Of a stretch of DNA of 64,000 nt, positions 40,292-50,350 are shown one piece after another. Source of the stretch: Pycnococcus provasolii. Taxonomy: Eukaryota; Chlorophyta; Pseudoscourfieldiophyceae; Pseudoscourfieldiales; Pycnococcaceae. Below the pieces are notes generated by a model. That model worked only from the letters and a program-made list of their open reading frames with translations. It did no database searches and was not told where the DNA came from. Within the stretch, counting starts at the first letter, position 1. Each line of letters opens with the position of its first letter. The stretch is from assembly GCA_938743325.2 (NCBI GenBank), contig OW568870.1, positions 62,001 through 126,000 of the forward strand, in the 5' to 3' direction. The position numbers and the translations under genes were made by a program.

Positions 40292-40767
40292 ACTCTTGGA
40301 AAGCGAGGCGGAGACGGACGTTTTCCACGCGCGCGTCATCAGTGATTGGGGTGAAGACGCTGACGAGGACTTTTTTGAAAATAACTCGGAGGAGTTTGTG
40401 TGTACATTGTTTGTAAATACATGATTGCAGTCTCAACTCCAAGACAGCTCCTTTTCCCACACGTTGGACTCCTTTAGATACTACTCTAGCGGAAGGTAGA
40501 GTAGTACGTGTGACCCTTGAGTCATCGTGTTGATGCACGGTTGGTGGCGATGGCGACGACATCAACGAAAACAAGTCACAACCGGAGACCTCACTGAGCC
40601 AACGAAAGCGCCCTGATAGAGTGATACAGCCTTCGAAATCACCTGCGCAATGTACAAAAACGCGAAGTGAATGGCACCGGTGAATGGGCTGAATGGTGAA
40701 AGTGAATGGTGTGAATGGACAACCGCTGGATAGAGCAAAGTACACTTCGTTACTGAATGAGGGATCC
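40292..40767 (-). repeat. 470-bp dispersed repeat, copy 2 (inverted)
   Basis: Reverse-complement partner of 30210-30680. Its outer end (minus strand) is GGATCCCTCATTCAGTAACG. It lies between the convergent ends of the TFIIIC5-like and TTC12 genes, starting 10 bases after the former's stop. Confidence 0.85.
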
Positions 40768-40826
40768 TTATAAAAAAATGTTGAAAAAATGAAACAGCAC
40801 CAGAACACACATGCTCGCGAAAGATG

Positions 40827-43469
40827 TCATGCACGCACTTTCGAGCCAATAATTTCCATTCCTCTTAATTCTCTGAGCTTCTCAAGCATTTGCGCATCCC
40901 CCGCAAGACGGCTTAGCGCGATGCCGGCGTTTCGCGCCGGCGCACCCTCGCGCAACTTCACGCACTCGATGAGCGGTGCAACGGGACCAAGCGAAGCCAA
41001 CGAGCTCAGCGCATCCGCATCTCGCGCAAATTCACCCCATGCGAGGCTCGCGTTGCCCGCGCACGCATCCGTCGAGTTCTTTGCCGCCGCCGCATCCAGC
41101 AGCGCCGCAAGCGCGCACGTCTTGCCATCGGCGAGGAAGCGCGCGCGCAGCTCGCCGCGCGGAATCTCTGGCACAGCCGCGCTCGTCGCGATCAGGGCAA
41201 GAGTGCGCGCACAACCCTCTACCACATGCCGCGGCGTTGCCGACTTGGCGCCTGACAGCACACCATCCTCGTCGCCGCCATCGGCGCTGCCGTCGTCGCT
41301 AGCCGAGCTTGTAGCCTGCTCAGCAAGCGATTTGCGCAATGCCGCGGACACCTGCGGAATGCCGTCAGCGGCGTACACTGCACCGCGCCCCTCCGCATCG
41401 CGGCACAGCCGCGAGAGCACCATCGCGGCACGCGCGCGCACCGTCGTCGCATCGCTGGCAAGGAGCGACATCGGGCGCTCGACGGCAAGGTTCTTGCCCG
41501 CGGGCGATGCAAGCAGGCTCTTGCGCGCGCCGTCGTCGAGAAGGATGTTTGCCAGCGCCGTGAGCAGCGCCGCGTATCGGCGCGACTCCGCATCGTTGCT
41601 TGCGGCTGGCATGGACGCGGGAAGCGCGGCGGCGAGTTCCTCCGCCACGCCGAGCTTGACGAGCGATTCGCGCAGCGTCAGGTCGGAGCAAGCGTTGCCG
41701 ATGCATGCGCCAGCGCGCGTTGCCAGAAGAGCCTCGCGGTGCGAAAGCAGTGCGGCGACGGGCTTGAGCGGCAGGGATCGCAGCGGCGCACGCAGCGCCG
41801 CATCTAGGCAGAGATTGCCAAGAAGCCCGGCTGCCGACGCTGCTGCCGACGGCGCCTCGTCCGCGCGCGCGCACCGCTCGATCAGCTTCGCGGCCATGCC
41901 ACGCTCGGGGTCTGTGAGTGGCGGCGTGAGCGCTTTGCGCGCGCTTGCCGTTCCAGTCAGCATGTACAGCAGCTGTGCGCCCGCCGCAGCGCTCTCGACG
42001 TCGCTGGAGGCAATGGCATCTGCGCACTTCGCGCCGAGGTAAGCGTCCGTTGCGATGACGTCCTGGCAGGCATCCGAGCGACACAGCGCGCAGAGCAGTC
42101 TCATCGGGGCGGATGGTGCAACAGGCGCCGCGGGCGGCGGAGGAGGGGCATCCTCTCCGCGCGCGATTCGCGCCGCCGCGTCGAGAGCGCCGCACGCCTT
42201 AGCGTGCGCCCGCACATCCTCCCCCTCAGCTCCCTCCATCTCCGCGAGCGTGCGCAGCTCGCCGCACGCTTCCGCCAGGGCAGCCGGGCGTCGTGCGGGA
42301 TCTTCCACGGCTGGCGGCGGTGGTGGCGGCGATGCCGCCTCTCCGCCACCTTCCGACGGCGAAGGCACGGCAGCTGCAATAGGTGGGTGGAGCACCTTGG
42401 CAAGCTTCTCGACGCGGCGCAGTGTTGCGAGGCTCGCGCCACCCTCTCCACCTTCCTCACCCTTCGCGAGGCGCTTCGCCGCAGCCTTTGCGCGGCGCTC
42501 CACCTCGAGCGACGCGCGTGCGCGCTTGAGCTGCGCCGCCGTCTCCGGCGAGTCCTTGTTGAGCTTGATTGCCTCCTCGAGGTCTGACACCGCCTGCGAC
42601 CAGTGGCCGAGTGCGCCGCGCGCCGCCGCACGGCGCTGCAGAGCCTTGGCGGCGACGGTGGCGGTATCTCCCGAGTTGTTGTGCAGAAATTCTCGAATGC
42701 TCATGCACTTGTCGCAGTGCTCGATCGCCTGCACGTAGCATCCAAGCTTTAGGCTCGCCTGCGCGGCGTTGGCGTGCAGGTGCAGGTTGCGCCGGTCGGC
42801 ATCCAAGCCCGCCTCATAGCACCGGTACGCCTCCGAGAACTGCCCGCAGCGGAACAGGTTGTTTCCCGCGACGCGCTGGCGTTCCGCCACCTGCCTCTGC
42901 TCCGTTTGCCTCTTGTGTCTTTCGTTCAGGTCCTTCTCCATGGCTGCGAACTGCGCGTTGGACGCGCCGGGCAGCATCCACGGGTCGTTCTCGTCGTCGG
43001 ACGGCTCCCACATGTCCCACGCGCCGTAGTCCGTGCTTTTCGTGCGGTGGTTCTCTGGCACGTTCTCTCGGTACTTGGTGAACTTCTCCCTCGCCTTGAC
43101 GCGTCTTTCGTACTCTCGCTTGAGGTCCGCCGCCTTCCGCCGGCACTCCTCCATGCGTTCGTCGCTGAGTGGTTCCTTTTTCTTCTCCTCCTCCTCGTGC
43201 TTTTTCTGTTTCTTGATCTGTTCCTCCTTTTCCTGCGTTCCCATTTTCCGGTCGATGTACTCGGGCGACAGCGTTCCGTCTTGCAGTCCCGCGATGAGTC
43301 GCGAGACTTCGTCCACCTTGTCCATGAACTCCTCGGCTTCGTCGTCGGCGACGGCGAGTCTGGAATCGAAGTTGCGACTGAGAGACGCGGCCGCGGCCTC
43401 CATCTGCAAGTTCTCCGCCGGTGGTCCATCACCGGCGGAGATGGCATCATCGCTGTCGTGCGTCACCAT
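40827..43469 (-). CDS. TTC12: TTC12 orthologue: TPR-ARM dynein-arm assembly factor
   Basis: 880 aa from the ATG at 43469 (MVTHDSDDA); the frame extends 45 codons upstream through UTR-like sequence. Residues about 45-62 (FMDKVDEVSRLIAGLQ) match the TTC12 N-terminus (VDEISNLI). TPRs span about 197-310 (NNLFRCGQFSEAYRCYEAGL, AALGHWSQAVSDLEEAI type). Armadillo-like repeats span about 395-870, and the C-terminus NAGIALSRLAGDAQMLEKL, RELRGMEIIGS mirrors animal TTC12 (NAGIALGKLC, LRKLHGLEILNS). TTC12 is a cytoplasmic factor for assembling axonemal dynein arms, so this gene implies motile cilia. Between the parts lies a DYGAWDMWEPSDDEND motif like the Cdc37-type motif of the gene at 22921-24024. Confidence 0.9.
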   Translation of the reverse strand: MVTHDSDDAISAGDGPPAENLQMEAAAASLSRNFDSRLAVADDEAEEFMDKVDEVSRLIAGLQDGTLSPEYIDRKMGTQEKEEQIKKQKKHEEEEKKKEPLSDERMEECRRKAADLKREYERRVKAREKFTKYRENVPENHRTKSTDYGAWDMWEPSDDENDPWMLPGASNAQFAAMEKDLNERHKRQTEQRQVAERQRVAGNNLFRCGQFSEAYRCYEAGLDADRRNLHLHANAAQASLKLGCYVQAIEHCDKCMSIREFLHNNSGDTATVAAKALQRRAAARGALGHWSQAVSDLEEAIKLNKDSPETAAQLKRARASLEVERRAKAAAKRLAKGEEGGEGGASLATLRRVEKLAKVLHPPIAAAVPSPSEGGGEAASPPPPPPAVEDPARRPAALAEACGELRTLAEMEGAEGEDVRAHAKACGALDAAARIARGEDAPPPPPAAPVAPSAPMRLLCALCRSDACQDVIATDAYLGAKCADAIASSDVESAAAGAQLLYMLTGTASARKALTPPLTDPERGMAAKLIERCARADEAPSAAASAAGLLGNLCLDAALRAPLRSLPLKPVAALLSHREALLATRAGACIGNACSDLTLRESLVKLGVAEELAAALPASMPAASNDAESRRYAALLTALANILLDDGARKSLLASPAGKNLAVERPMSLLASDATTVRARAAMVLSRLCRDAEGRGAVYAADGIPQVSAALRKSLAEQATSSASDDGSADGGDEDGVLSGAKSATPRHVVEGCARTLALIATSAAVPEIPRGELRARFLADGKTCALAALLDAAAAKNSTDACAGNASLAWGEFARDADALSSLASLGPVAPLIECVKLREGAPARNAGIALSRLAGDAQMLEKLRELRGMEIIGSKVRA

Positions 43470-45839
43470 ACGGAATACAGCAGTGTTGGAGAGTGTTGGA
43501 TCCAAAGAGGAGAGGAGAAAAAGGAGAGGCGTTTTCCGGGCGACGGAATGCACCTTGCTATGGTAGGCTGGGCTCGATGGAGTTGCCACTTGCCAGCCCC
43601 TCACTCCCTCAGCTGGGTGGGAGTGGGACCCACCGTTGCACTGGTCAGCTCACAGCTTTACTTTCCTGGCATGCCATGATGCCGCGGCCGCAGGGAGGGA
43701 TGCCCCACCCTGCCACCGTTGCCTGCACTCCAGCAGGCCATTCCGGCAACGCCATTCCGGCTTTCGTGAGCTCACGCACACGAAGCCTCAGTCCGAGTTC
43801 CGACCACCTTGTCGTACGGTTGGGACGCACACTACCCTACCTTGAGTAGGTCATTAAAATCCTCTTTGCTGACAGACAAAGAAGCAGTTGCCTTGACATG
43901 TCTACAACTGGAGCGGACAGCGATTTTTGTTGTCCGACGCGGTGGAGGAGCTCGGGCCTTGTACTTCTACGGACTCAACTCCGGGCGGATCCGGACCAGG
44001 TTTCGCGTGGTAGAGGGGGTCAATAGGGTCAACTTGGCGAACTTGCAAGTCCAACATGTACTGTACATACCACGTGGTAGTTGGTTATGACTCGACCGAC
44101 GTTGGGCCCTTAGCCGGTCATCACATTCGTCCAAAACTGCCTGTTTTGGGGGAAAAATGGGGAAATTCCTGGTTTTTGACATCAGACCAACGGTCCAAAA
44201 GGGGATTCTGGGGATGAACATTGTCCAAAAACCTGGACGAAGGAAAAAGCTTGTCCAACGAATTGAACAATGTTCATTTGGCGGATCCGGTCCCTGGACC
44301 TATCCTGTCGACCAACACCCGGTTCAGGGCTGTCAGGTTGGCTTCGCACGCTTGGCCGGCGCCACTGCGTCCATTGAGTCGTCGCCGGCGGTGGTGGCGC
44401 ACGTAGTGGCGCACTTTAAGGTATTTAGCTGGTGCGCTGGTGCGCTGGTGTGCTGGTGCTGTGTGTATATACCTTGTGTAAGCTCATGTTGTAACATCAA
44501 CAAGAACATCTTGTCCCAAACAACCTTAAGGTCAACCCACTCTCCACTTAAAGGTCACCTTCCCCCTCCAGTTGGTTTGTTGTTGAAGATGTTGTTACAT
44601 GCTCTCACTTGAGGCCACACCTACACCGCACCAGACATCCGAGCAGTCGGCCTGCAAGCCCAACACATTAGACTGCGCCACTACGCGCGCTTCCACCGCC
44701 GGCGACGACGCCATGGCGCCGGCATGGCAGGTTCTTAGGTCGTACCACCTTCCTGGTCGAGACAAACGGTCGAAGACAGCGTCAGTCACTCAGTCTCACT
44801 CAGTCGACAGTCGTAGTCGTACCACCTTGACCTGAGCAACCCCATAGAAAATACCAAATGAACACTGTTCATGAACACGCCCTTGTGACCATGTAACAGT
44901 CCAATTCGACCGTTCCACGGAAAAATCTATGAACAGAGTTTTTTTTTCCCTCAAATGTACCCGTAGCCCTGATGATGCCCTTAGGATAGTTGTGTACTGT
45001 ACTGTACGTACGACCGGTTCTTGTCCAAAATTGGACACTCGCATTCTCCCGTAGTGAGGGATCAAAGCTGAAAATTAATTGCACGAGTGAAGAAAGTGAG
45101 ACTGGAGAGCCTTGGAAGAAACGCGTCAGCGACGCCGCGTTCAGTTCGGTACAAGATGCAAGTAGTTCTTAGACTAGTCTATGCAATGCACTCTTCGACC
45201 CGCTCCTTTTCCCCGTCCTCACTTCGGAGTCCAACCAAGGGGAAGTCTCAAATAGGCAGTTCTTACTTCTTAGTACTACGGTAGTCCATCCAGATGGATG
45301 ATGCGGATCGCTGCCGCGTTGATCGTCAAGTGCAACGCGTTAGGCCTGCAACAAACGAATCTCTTATCTCTGCGAATCTCTGCGAATCCATCCGCGCTGT
45401 ACTTTTTAGTGGAATTGGCTCAGTGGCTGACGACAATGGGAGCGCAGCACGGTCACGTGATCGCTTGATTGGGCAATTTGGACCAAATCACGAGATCGGT
45501 GGATGATGGATTTCCATCAGGGGATGAGGAGGGGACGCCGCGTTGCACAGCGAGAGACAGACAGACAGAGCCTGTGTGTGCAACAGTGAGGCGGTGTCGA
45601 GTTGACGTCTGTGTTCTGTGGTGTTCTTCGTCATTCTTTTCTTCATCGCACTACTTAAGGTTAACTTACAAGTTTGCGAATCTTGCGCCAGCTGGTGCAT
45701 GCCCTTGGAGACCTCCTTTTTTAGTATTGCTAGTCACCACCTGGGTGGCTCCTCAGAAGAAGGCACGTCAGCAACGCTCGAAGAAGAAGAAGTACTTCAT
45801 CAGCTCTCCCCTGTCCCTTCAGCTCATAACCTCAACCTT
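43470..45839. other. 2.4-kb gene-poor region
   Basis: Divergent region between TTC12 (minus) and the EF-hand repeat protein (plus). It contains the fold-back repeat listed separately, GTCCAAAAT/TTGTCCAAAA words scattered through 44120-45040, GAACANTGTTCAT palindromes at about 44266 and 44859, and ACTTAAGG at 45653-45660, 180 bases upstream of the ATG at 45840. The frames here are short and unsupported. No gene seen. Confidence 0.55.
44355..44723. repeat. Imperfect inverted (fold-back) repeat
   Basis: Arms 44355-44412 and 44675-44723 share GCCGGCGCCA, TCGTCGCCGGCGGTGG and CGTAGTGGCGC in inverted orientation, with a short insertion in the left arm. Further out, GAACANTGTTCATTTGG at about 44266 and 44850 is also inverted, so the structure may span about 600 bp. 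No coding capacity seen; possibly a decayed fold-back or MITE-like element. Confidence 0.5.
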
Positions 45840-47762
45840 ATGTCTACTCCGGCTGGGAACCAAGCTATGGGAGAAGTGCGCAAGGTGCTGCACGGCGTTC
45901 GTATCGCCGACTGCCCGCCGGAACTGCGTGAGAAACTCGCGCAATATGATACCAACGGAAACGGCATCATCGACCCCAACGAACTGCCTGACCCCATGTC
46001 CGCGGAGATGAACTATCTCAAAGTCTCTTCGTTTCCCAAGAAGGTGCAACCGCTCCTGAACGAGATTGACGACGAGAAAAATGGAAAGATCGAGATGGAC
46101 GAGCTCACGGATATCCTCACCGTGTACGTGGACTTGAAGAAGGCGAACAAGGAAGGCTCCATCGCCATCACGACACTTCCGAAGGAAATCCAGCCAACGC
46201 TCAAGGTGTTCGACGTCGACGGTGACGGAACGGTCGCGCCCATGGAGCTTGCTCGTGGTGCGGAGCTCTATAAAGAATCCAAGAAGACAACCAAGCGACT
46301 CACGATCTTCAGCGGAATTCTCTTGGTCATCCTGTGCGCCCTCGTGGGCGTCATCGTCGGACTCGTCGCGGTGGTCGTCGAGAATAGCAAGGAGACGAAG
46401 ACGGATGGAAGCGGCATCACGACGGTGAAGGGCACGAGCACCGTCGCCGCGACGGCAGCTGTTGTGAAGACAAGGACGCTTTACGATGCGTTCAAGATGC
46501 CATCGAGTCAGCTAGACGGCATCACGTCGCTCATGCTCACCAACAAGGGGCGGACGTACAAGCACACCATAACCGGCTTCGAGAAGATGCCCAACAAGGT
46601 GATCTTCTTCTCCGCGCGCGGTGACACTATCGAGGCGACGCCGAACGCCATCACCGTGAAAGACAGCTCGGGAATTCCGAGATTTCAAAAGATGTCCAGC
46701 GAGGAATCGCGCCGCCGCCGCGAATTGTTAGCAAATGATGGCGGTTCCTCAAATAACAACGAGGACTCCATGACGCAAACACAGACGCAGTCGAGCGATG
46801 GCGCAGCGTGCTGGGAAATCTCCGATAAGACGTCATGCAGTGGCAACGCAAAGTGTCTCTGGATGTCCGGCTCGTACTGCTTGCTGAGTTTCGACAAGGC
46901 TTCCAAAACCTGCGACGCACTAATTGCGTTGTCCGCCGTCCCTGAATTACCCTGCAACCTGGATTACGATCAGGCTTCCATTACCTGCGAAGGTTTGAAG
47001 ACCGGAGAAGCGTGCAAGACAAACCCTGACTGCGAATTTACCGAGCGCAGCTATTGCATGGAACAGTCTGAATGCACATGGCCTGAATGCGAGCGTGTCA
47101 AGAAATCGGGCGACTCACAAGCTACTACCAAGAAGTTAGAGGAGTCTTGCGAAAACAAAGGATATACGGAGGATGATTGCCTCAAACTCGGAGGAGGCGG
47201 ATGCTGCCATTTCGAAGACCAGCAGTGCTGGGCCGGCGGAAATGAAGACGGATGGGAGGCGAAATGTAGTTTGATTGCCGAGAATGAGGAGGAGGAGAAG
47301 AAGCAGGAGGAGGACTCGTGCAAGCCTACCGAGTACAAGATAACGGACGGTACTTGCAAGCCCTTGACGGTGTGCAACCCGAATGAGGAATCCGAGTCGG
47401 TCGCGCCAACCGAGACAAGTGACCGCGAGTGTGTCAAGAAATCTGGCAGCGACTCACAAGCTACTACCAAGAAGTTAGAGGAGTCTTGCGAAAACAAAGG
47501 ATATACGGAGGATGATTGCCTCAAAGTCGGAGGAGGAGGATGCTGCCATTTCAAAGACCAGCAGTGCTACGCCGGCGGAAATGAAGCCGGATGGGAGCCT
47601 GCGAAGTGTGATTTGATTGCCGAGAATGAGGAGGAGGAGAAGAAGCAGGAGGAGGAGGACGACGACGACGACGACGACGACAATGACGACGACGACGACG
47701 ACGACGACGAGGACAAGGACAAGGACAAGGACGAGGACGAGGACGACGAGGACGAGGACAAG

Positions 47763-47795
<33 letters not shown>

Positions 47796-48512
47796 AATGA
47801 CGAGGACGACGACGACGAGGAGGAGGAGAAGAAGCAGGAGGAGGACTCGTGCAAGCCTACCGAGTACAAGATAACGGACGGTACTTGCAAGCCCTTGACG
47901 GTGTGCAACCCGAATGAGGAATCCGAGTCGGTCGCGCCAACCGAGACAAGTGACCGCGAGTGTGTCAAGAAATCTGGCAGCGACTCACAAGCTACTACCA
48001 AGAAGTTAGAGGAGTCTTGCGAAAACAAAGGATATACGGAGGATGATTGCCTCAAAGTCGGAGGAGGAGGATGCTGCCATTTCAAAGACCAGCAGTGCTA
48101 CGCCGGCGGAAATGAAGCCGGATGGGAGCCTGCGAAGTGTGATTTGATTGCCGAGAATGAGAAGGAGGAGAAGAAGCAGGAGGAGGACTCGTGCAAGCCT
48201 ACCGAGTACAAGATAACGGACGGTACTTGCAAGCCCTTGACGGTGTGCAACCCGAATGAGGAATACGAGTCGGTCGCGCCAACCGAGACAAGTGACCGCA
48301 AGTGTGTCAAGAAATCGGGCGAATCTGAAATGAGCGTCATAAAGGCGTCTTGCGAAAAGAAAGGATACACGAAGGATGATTGCCTCAAAGTCGGAGGAGG
48401 CGGATGCTGCCATTTCAAAGACCAGCAGTGCTACGCCGGCGGAAATGAAGCCGGATGGGAGACTGCGAAGTGTGATACCTTTAAATTGGAGTTTGGGAGT
48501 TTGGAGGGTTAG
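45840..48512 (+). CDS. EF-hand/TM protein with Cys-rich repeat ectodomain
   Basis: 890 aa from the ATG at 45840. Cytosolic part: three EF-hand loops at 37-48 (DTNGNGIIDPNE), 77-88 (DDEKNGKIEMDE) and 125-136 (DVDGDGTVAPME). One TM follows at about 153-181 (FSGILLVILCALVGVIVGLV). The ectodomain has a juxtamembrane domain, a Cys-rich segment (CWEISDKTSCSG), then four large repeats, each combining SCENKGYTEDDCLKVGGGGC-type sequence with a TNFR-like CKPLTVCNPNEESESVAP unit. An acidic Asp/Glu/Lys run (nt 47652-47835) interrupts the second repeat. The topology suggests a surface protein that couples extracellular binding to intracellular Ca2+. No signal peptide precedes it, so type II orientation with the EF-hands inside is inferred. 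Confidence 0.85.
47134..48480 (+). repeat. Coding repeats of ~345 bp in the EF-hand gene
   Basis: Four units start near 47134, 47480, 48010 and 48340. Units 2 and 3 are almost identical at the DNA level over about 300 bp, unit 2 carries the acidic insert, and unit 4 is truncated before the TNFR-like part. This pattern indicates recent duplication or conversion. Confidence 0.88.
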
Positions 48513-48994
48513 TGTTTTAAGCTTGCACAGTAAATTTTAACTTTACTACGATACGATAAGACGGATAGACTCTGTGCACCATTTATTAAGTACTACCGAT
48601 CACGATGCGATGCGTTTGATTTTTACTTATTACTGTACCTCTACTGGACCACGCTGAACCACCCGTCTGTCTACCATCCCTTATTGGCTTAGTTACGTTT
48701 CCCCTCCTCTTCTCCCCTTTCCGGCTTTCCCAGTTTCCCCTCTCCCGGGCCTCTCTCCGGCTCTCCCCTCTCCGGGAAGTCAGGACTCCTCCGGTCGGTC
48801 CTCCTCCCCCACACGCACGGCGCACGCACCGGCGAAAAATCCAGAAGAAATACGGTGAGAAATCCACCCAGACCTCATCCATCCCGTCAAGATAAAACGC
48901 GCTTGATAATAGTAATAACGCCGCCATTCATTCCTCTCATTCAGTCAATACTTAATTTCCTCCGGACTCCTCCTCGTCCTTTCACTCAAAGTGA
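48513..48994. other. 0.48-kb intergenic region
   Basis: Between two plus-strand genes; pyrimidine-rich (TCCCC/CTCTCC runs near 48705-48780). No gene seen. Confidence 0.5.
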
Positions 48995-50314
48995 ATGCTC
49001 GCCGCGGCGTGCACCACCACGAGACATCAACAACAGGTCCGGGCGGCTGCCGTTGTTGGCGGACGTCACCCGCGGTGCACATCATCTCGCGGGGCACACC
49101 GTGCCGCTGACGGCGAGCTGATTGCCCATGGCCGCGCACGCCATTATACCGTACGCTCCTCCAGAACCCATCATCATCGTCACCACGTGCCCGTGCGCGC
49201 CATCATCATCGCAGCAGCGGGGGGAACTGCCGCGAGAAGGAGAAGGAGGCGGGCATCATCATCGTCGTCGTGTGTCGTCGTGCCGGTTTGGGCGGTGGGG
49301 GACAGACGAGGAGGAGGAGGCGGCAACGACAACGACAACGACGATGCCTTCGTTGAGATGGATCGACAAACGCATGGCAGTATCATATTCGACCGAAAGA
49401 CGGGGAGAACGGAGCACGCAGATCCAAAACAACGCACGACTCTCCGCGAGAGCGTGGTGATGCACACTTTCTACCATCCAAACATCAGAGGTGGAGAACA
49501 CGCGGCGTGGGCGTCGCGCGCTGTCGGAGCTGCCGCCGCCCTTGTGGCTTTCGTCGCCGTGGCATGGTGGTGGAAACATACCATCAATGTGTTATGGCAG
49601 AAGGACAAGGCGGGGGACGACCTGGAAGGCAATCCTGCTCCTACCACCACCACCTCCGCTACTACTGCTGGCGCGATTCAAGTCAACGACAACGACGGCG
49701 ATGATACCTTGAAAAGAGATCAGGAGATACTTCGACGTCGCACCGCGATGGTGTTGGGCATTGTTAAACCGGAAGCTGATGATGATGATAACGACGACGA
49801 CAACAGCAACGACAACAAACAGAAACACCAGGAGGAGGAGGAGACGACGGACGCAGCAGCAGCGGCAGCAGTGGCGAAAGAAACTCAAGAGCGGGTGTTA
49901 GATCCATTGATGCGGTTGCGCATGCAGGTAGAGTCAGCCTGGAAGTCTGCCGCGCGACAGCCTCCGCCGACACGCGAGTCTCTACAGAAGTCATTTCGTC
50001 AATTCCTTCGTTCGGGCAATGCTGATATGCCGTCGCAGACGGAATTTCACGAGGCTACATTTGGCAGAGATCGCGATCTACGATACGACGGTAGAAGTCT
50101 TGAGATAGCTGCGACTGAAACACGCCAGCAAATCTTAGATTCCGAGGAGAGTCGTCTACAAAAGGTACGAGCGGAGATTCAAAATCGGATTGCGCAGGCG
50201 GAGTCGGAACAGCAGCAGGAGCAGCAGCAGCAACAAAAACAAGAGGAGGAGACATCGAGTCAACACAATGCCAAAGAAGATGAGACACACAAGCGAAAAG
50301 ATATTGAGGCTTGA
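48995..50314 (+). CDS. Unknown single-TM protein, possibly organellar
   Basis: 439 aa from the ATG at 48995. The first 100 residues are Arg/His/Ala/Ser-rich and basic, like a long organellar presequence, although this part is low in complexity and the true start could be later. A TM segment lies at about 180-196 (AVGAAAALVAFVAVAWWW). Residues 220-300 are Asp/Asn/Glu-rich. Residues about 300-405 are helical and look folded (LDPLMRLRMQVESAWKSA, SLQKSFRQFLRSGNADMP), and the C-terminus is Gln/Glu-rich. It converges, with a 36-bp gap, on the VTT gene. No family recognised. Confidence 0.65.
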   Translation: MLAAACTTTRHQQQVRAAAVVGGRHPRCTSSRGAHRAADGELIAHGRARHYTVRSSRTHHHRHHVPVRAIIIAAAGGTAARRRRRRASSSSSCVVVPVWAVGDRRGGGGGNDNDNDDAFVEMDRQTHGSIIFDRKTGRTEHADPKQRTTLRESVVMHTFYHPNIRGGEHAAWASRAVGAAAALVAFVAVAWWWKHTINVLWQKDKAGDDLEGNPAPTTTTSATTAGAIQVNDNDGDDTLKRDQEILRRRTAMVLGIVKPEADDDDNDDDNSNDNKQKHQEEEETTDAAAAAAVAKETQERVLDPLMRLRMQVESAWKSAARQPPPTRESLQKSFRQFLRSGNADMPSQTEFHEATFGRDRDLRYDGRSLEIAATETRQQILDSEESRLQKVRAEIQNRIAQAESEQQQEQQQQQKQEEETSSQHNAKEDETHKRKDIEA

Positions 50315-50350
50315 ACTGTTACCACATTACGTTACTTTCTGTTTTTCTTA

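Noticed and set aside
40789-42042. 417-codon plus-strand frame opposite TTC12
   Set aside because: Ser/Ala/Arg-rich shadow of GC-rich coding DNA; the minus strand has clear TPR/ARM orthology.
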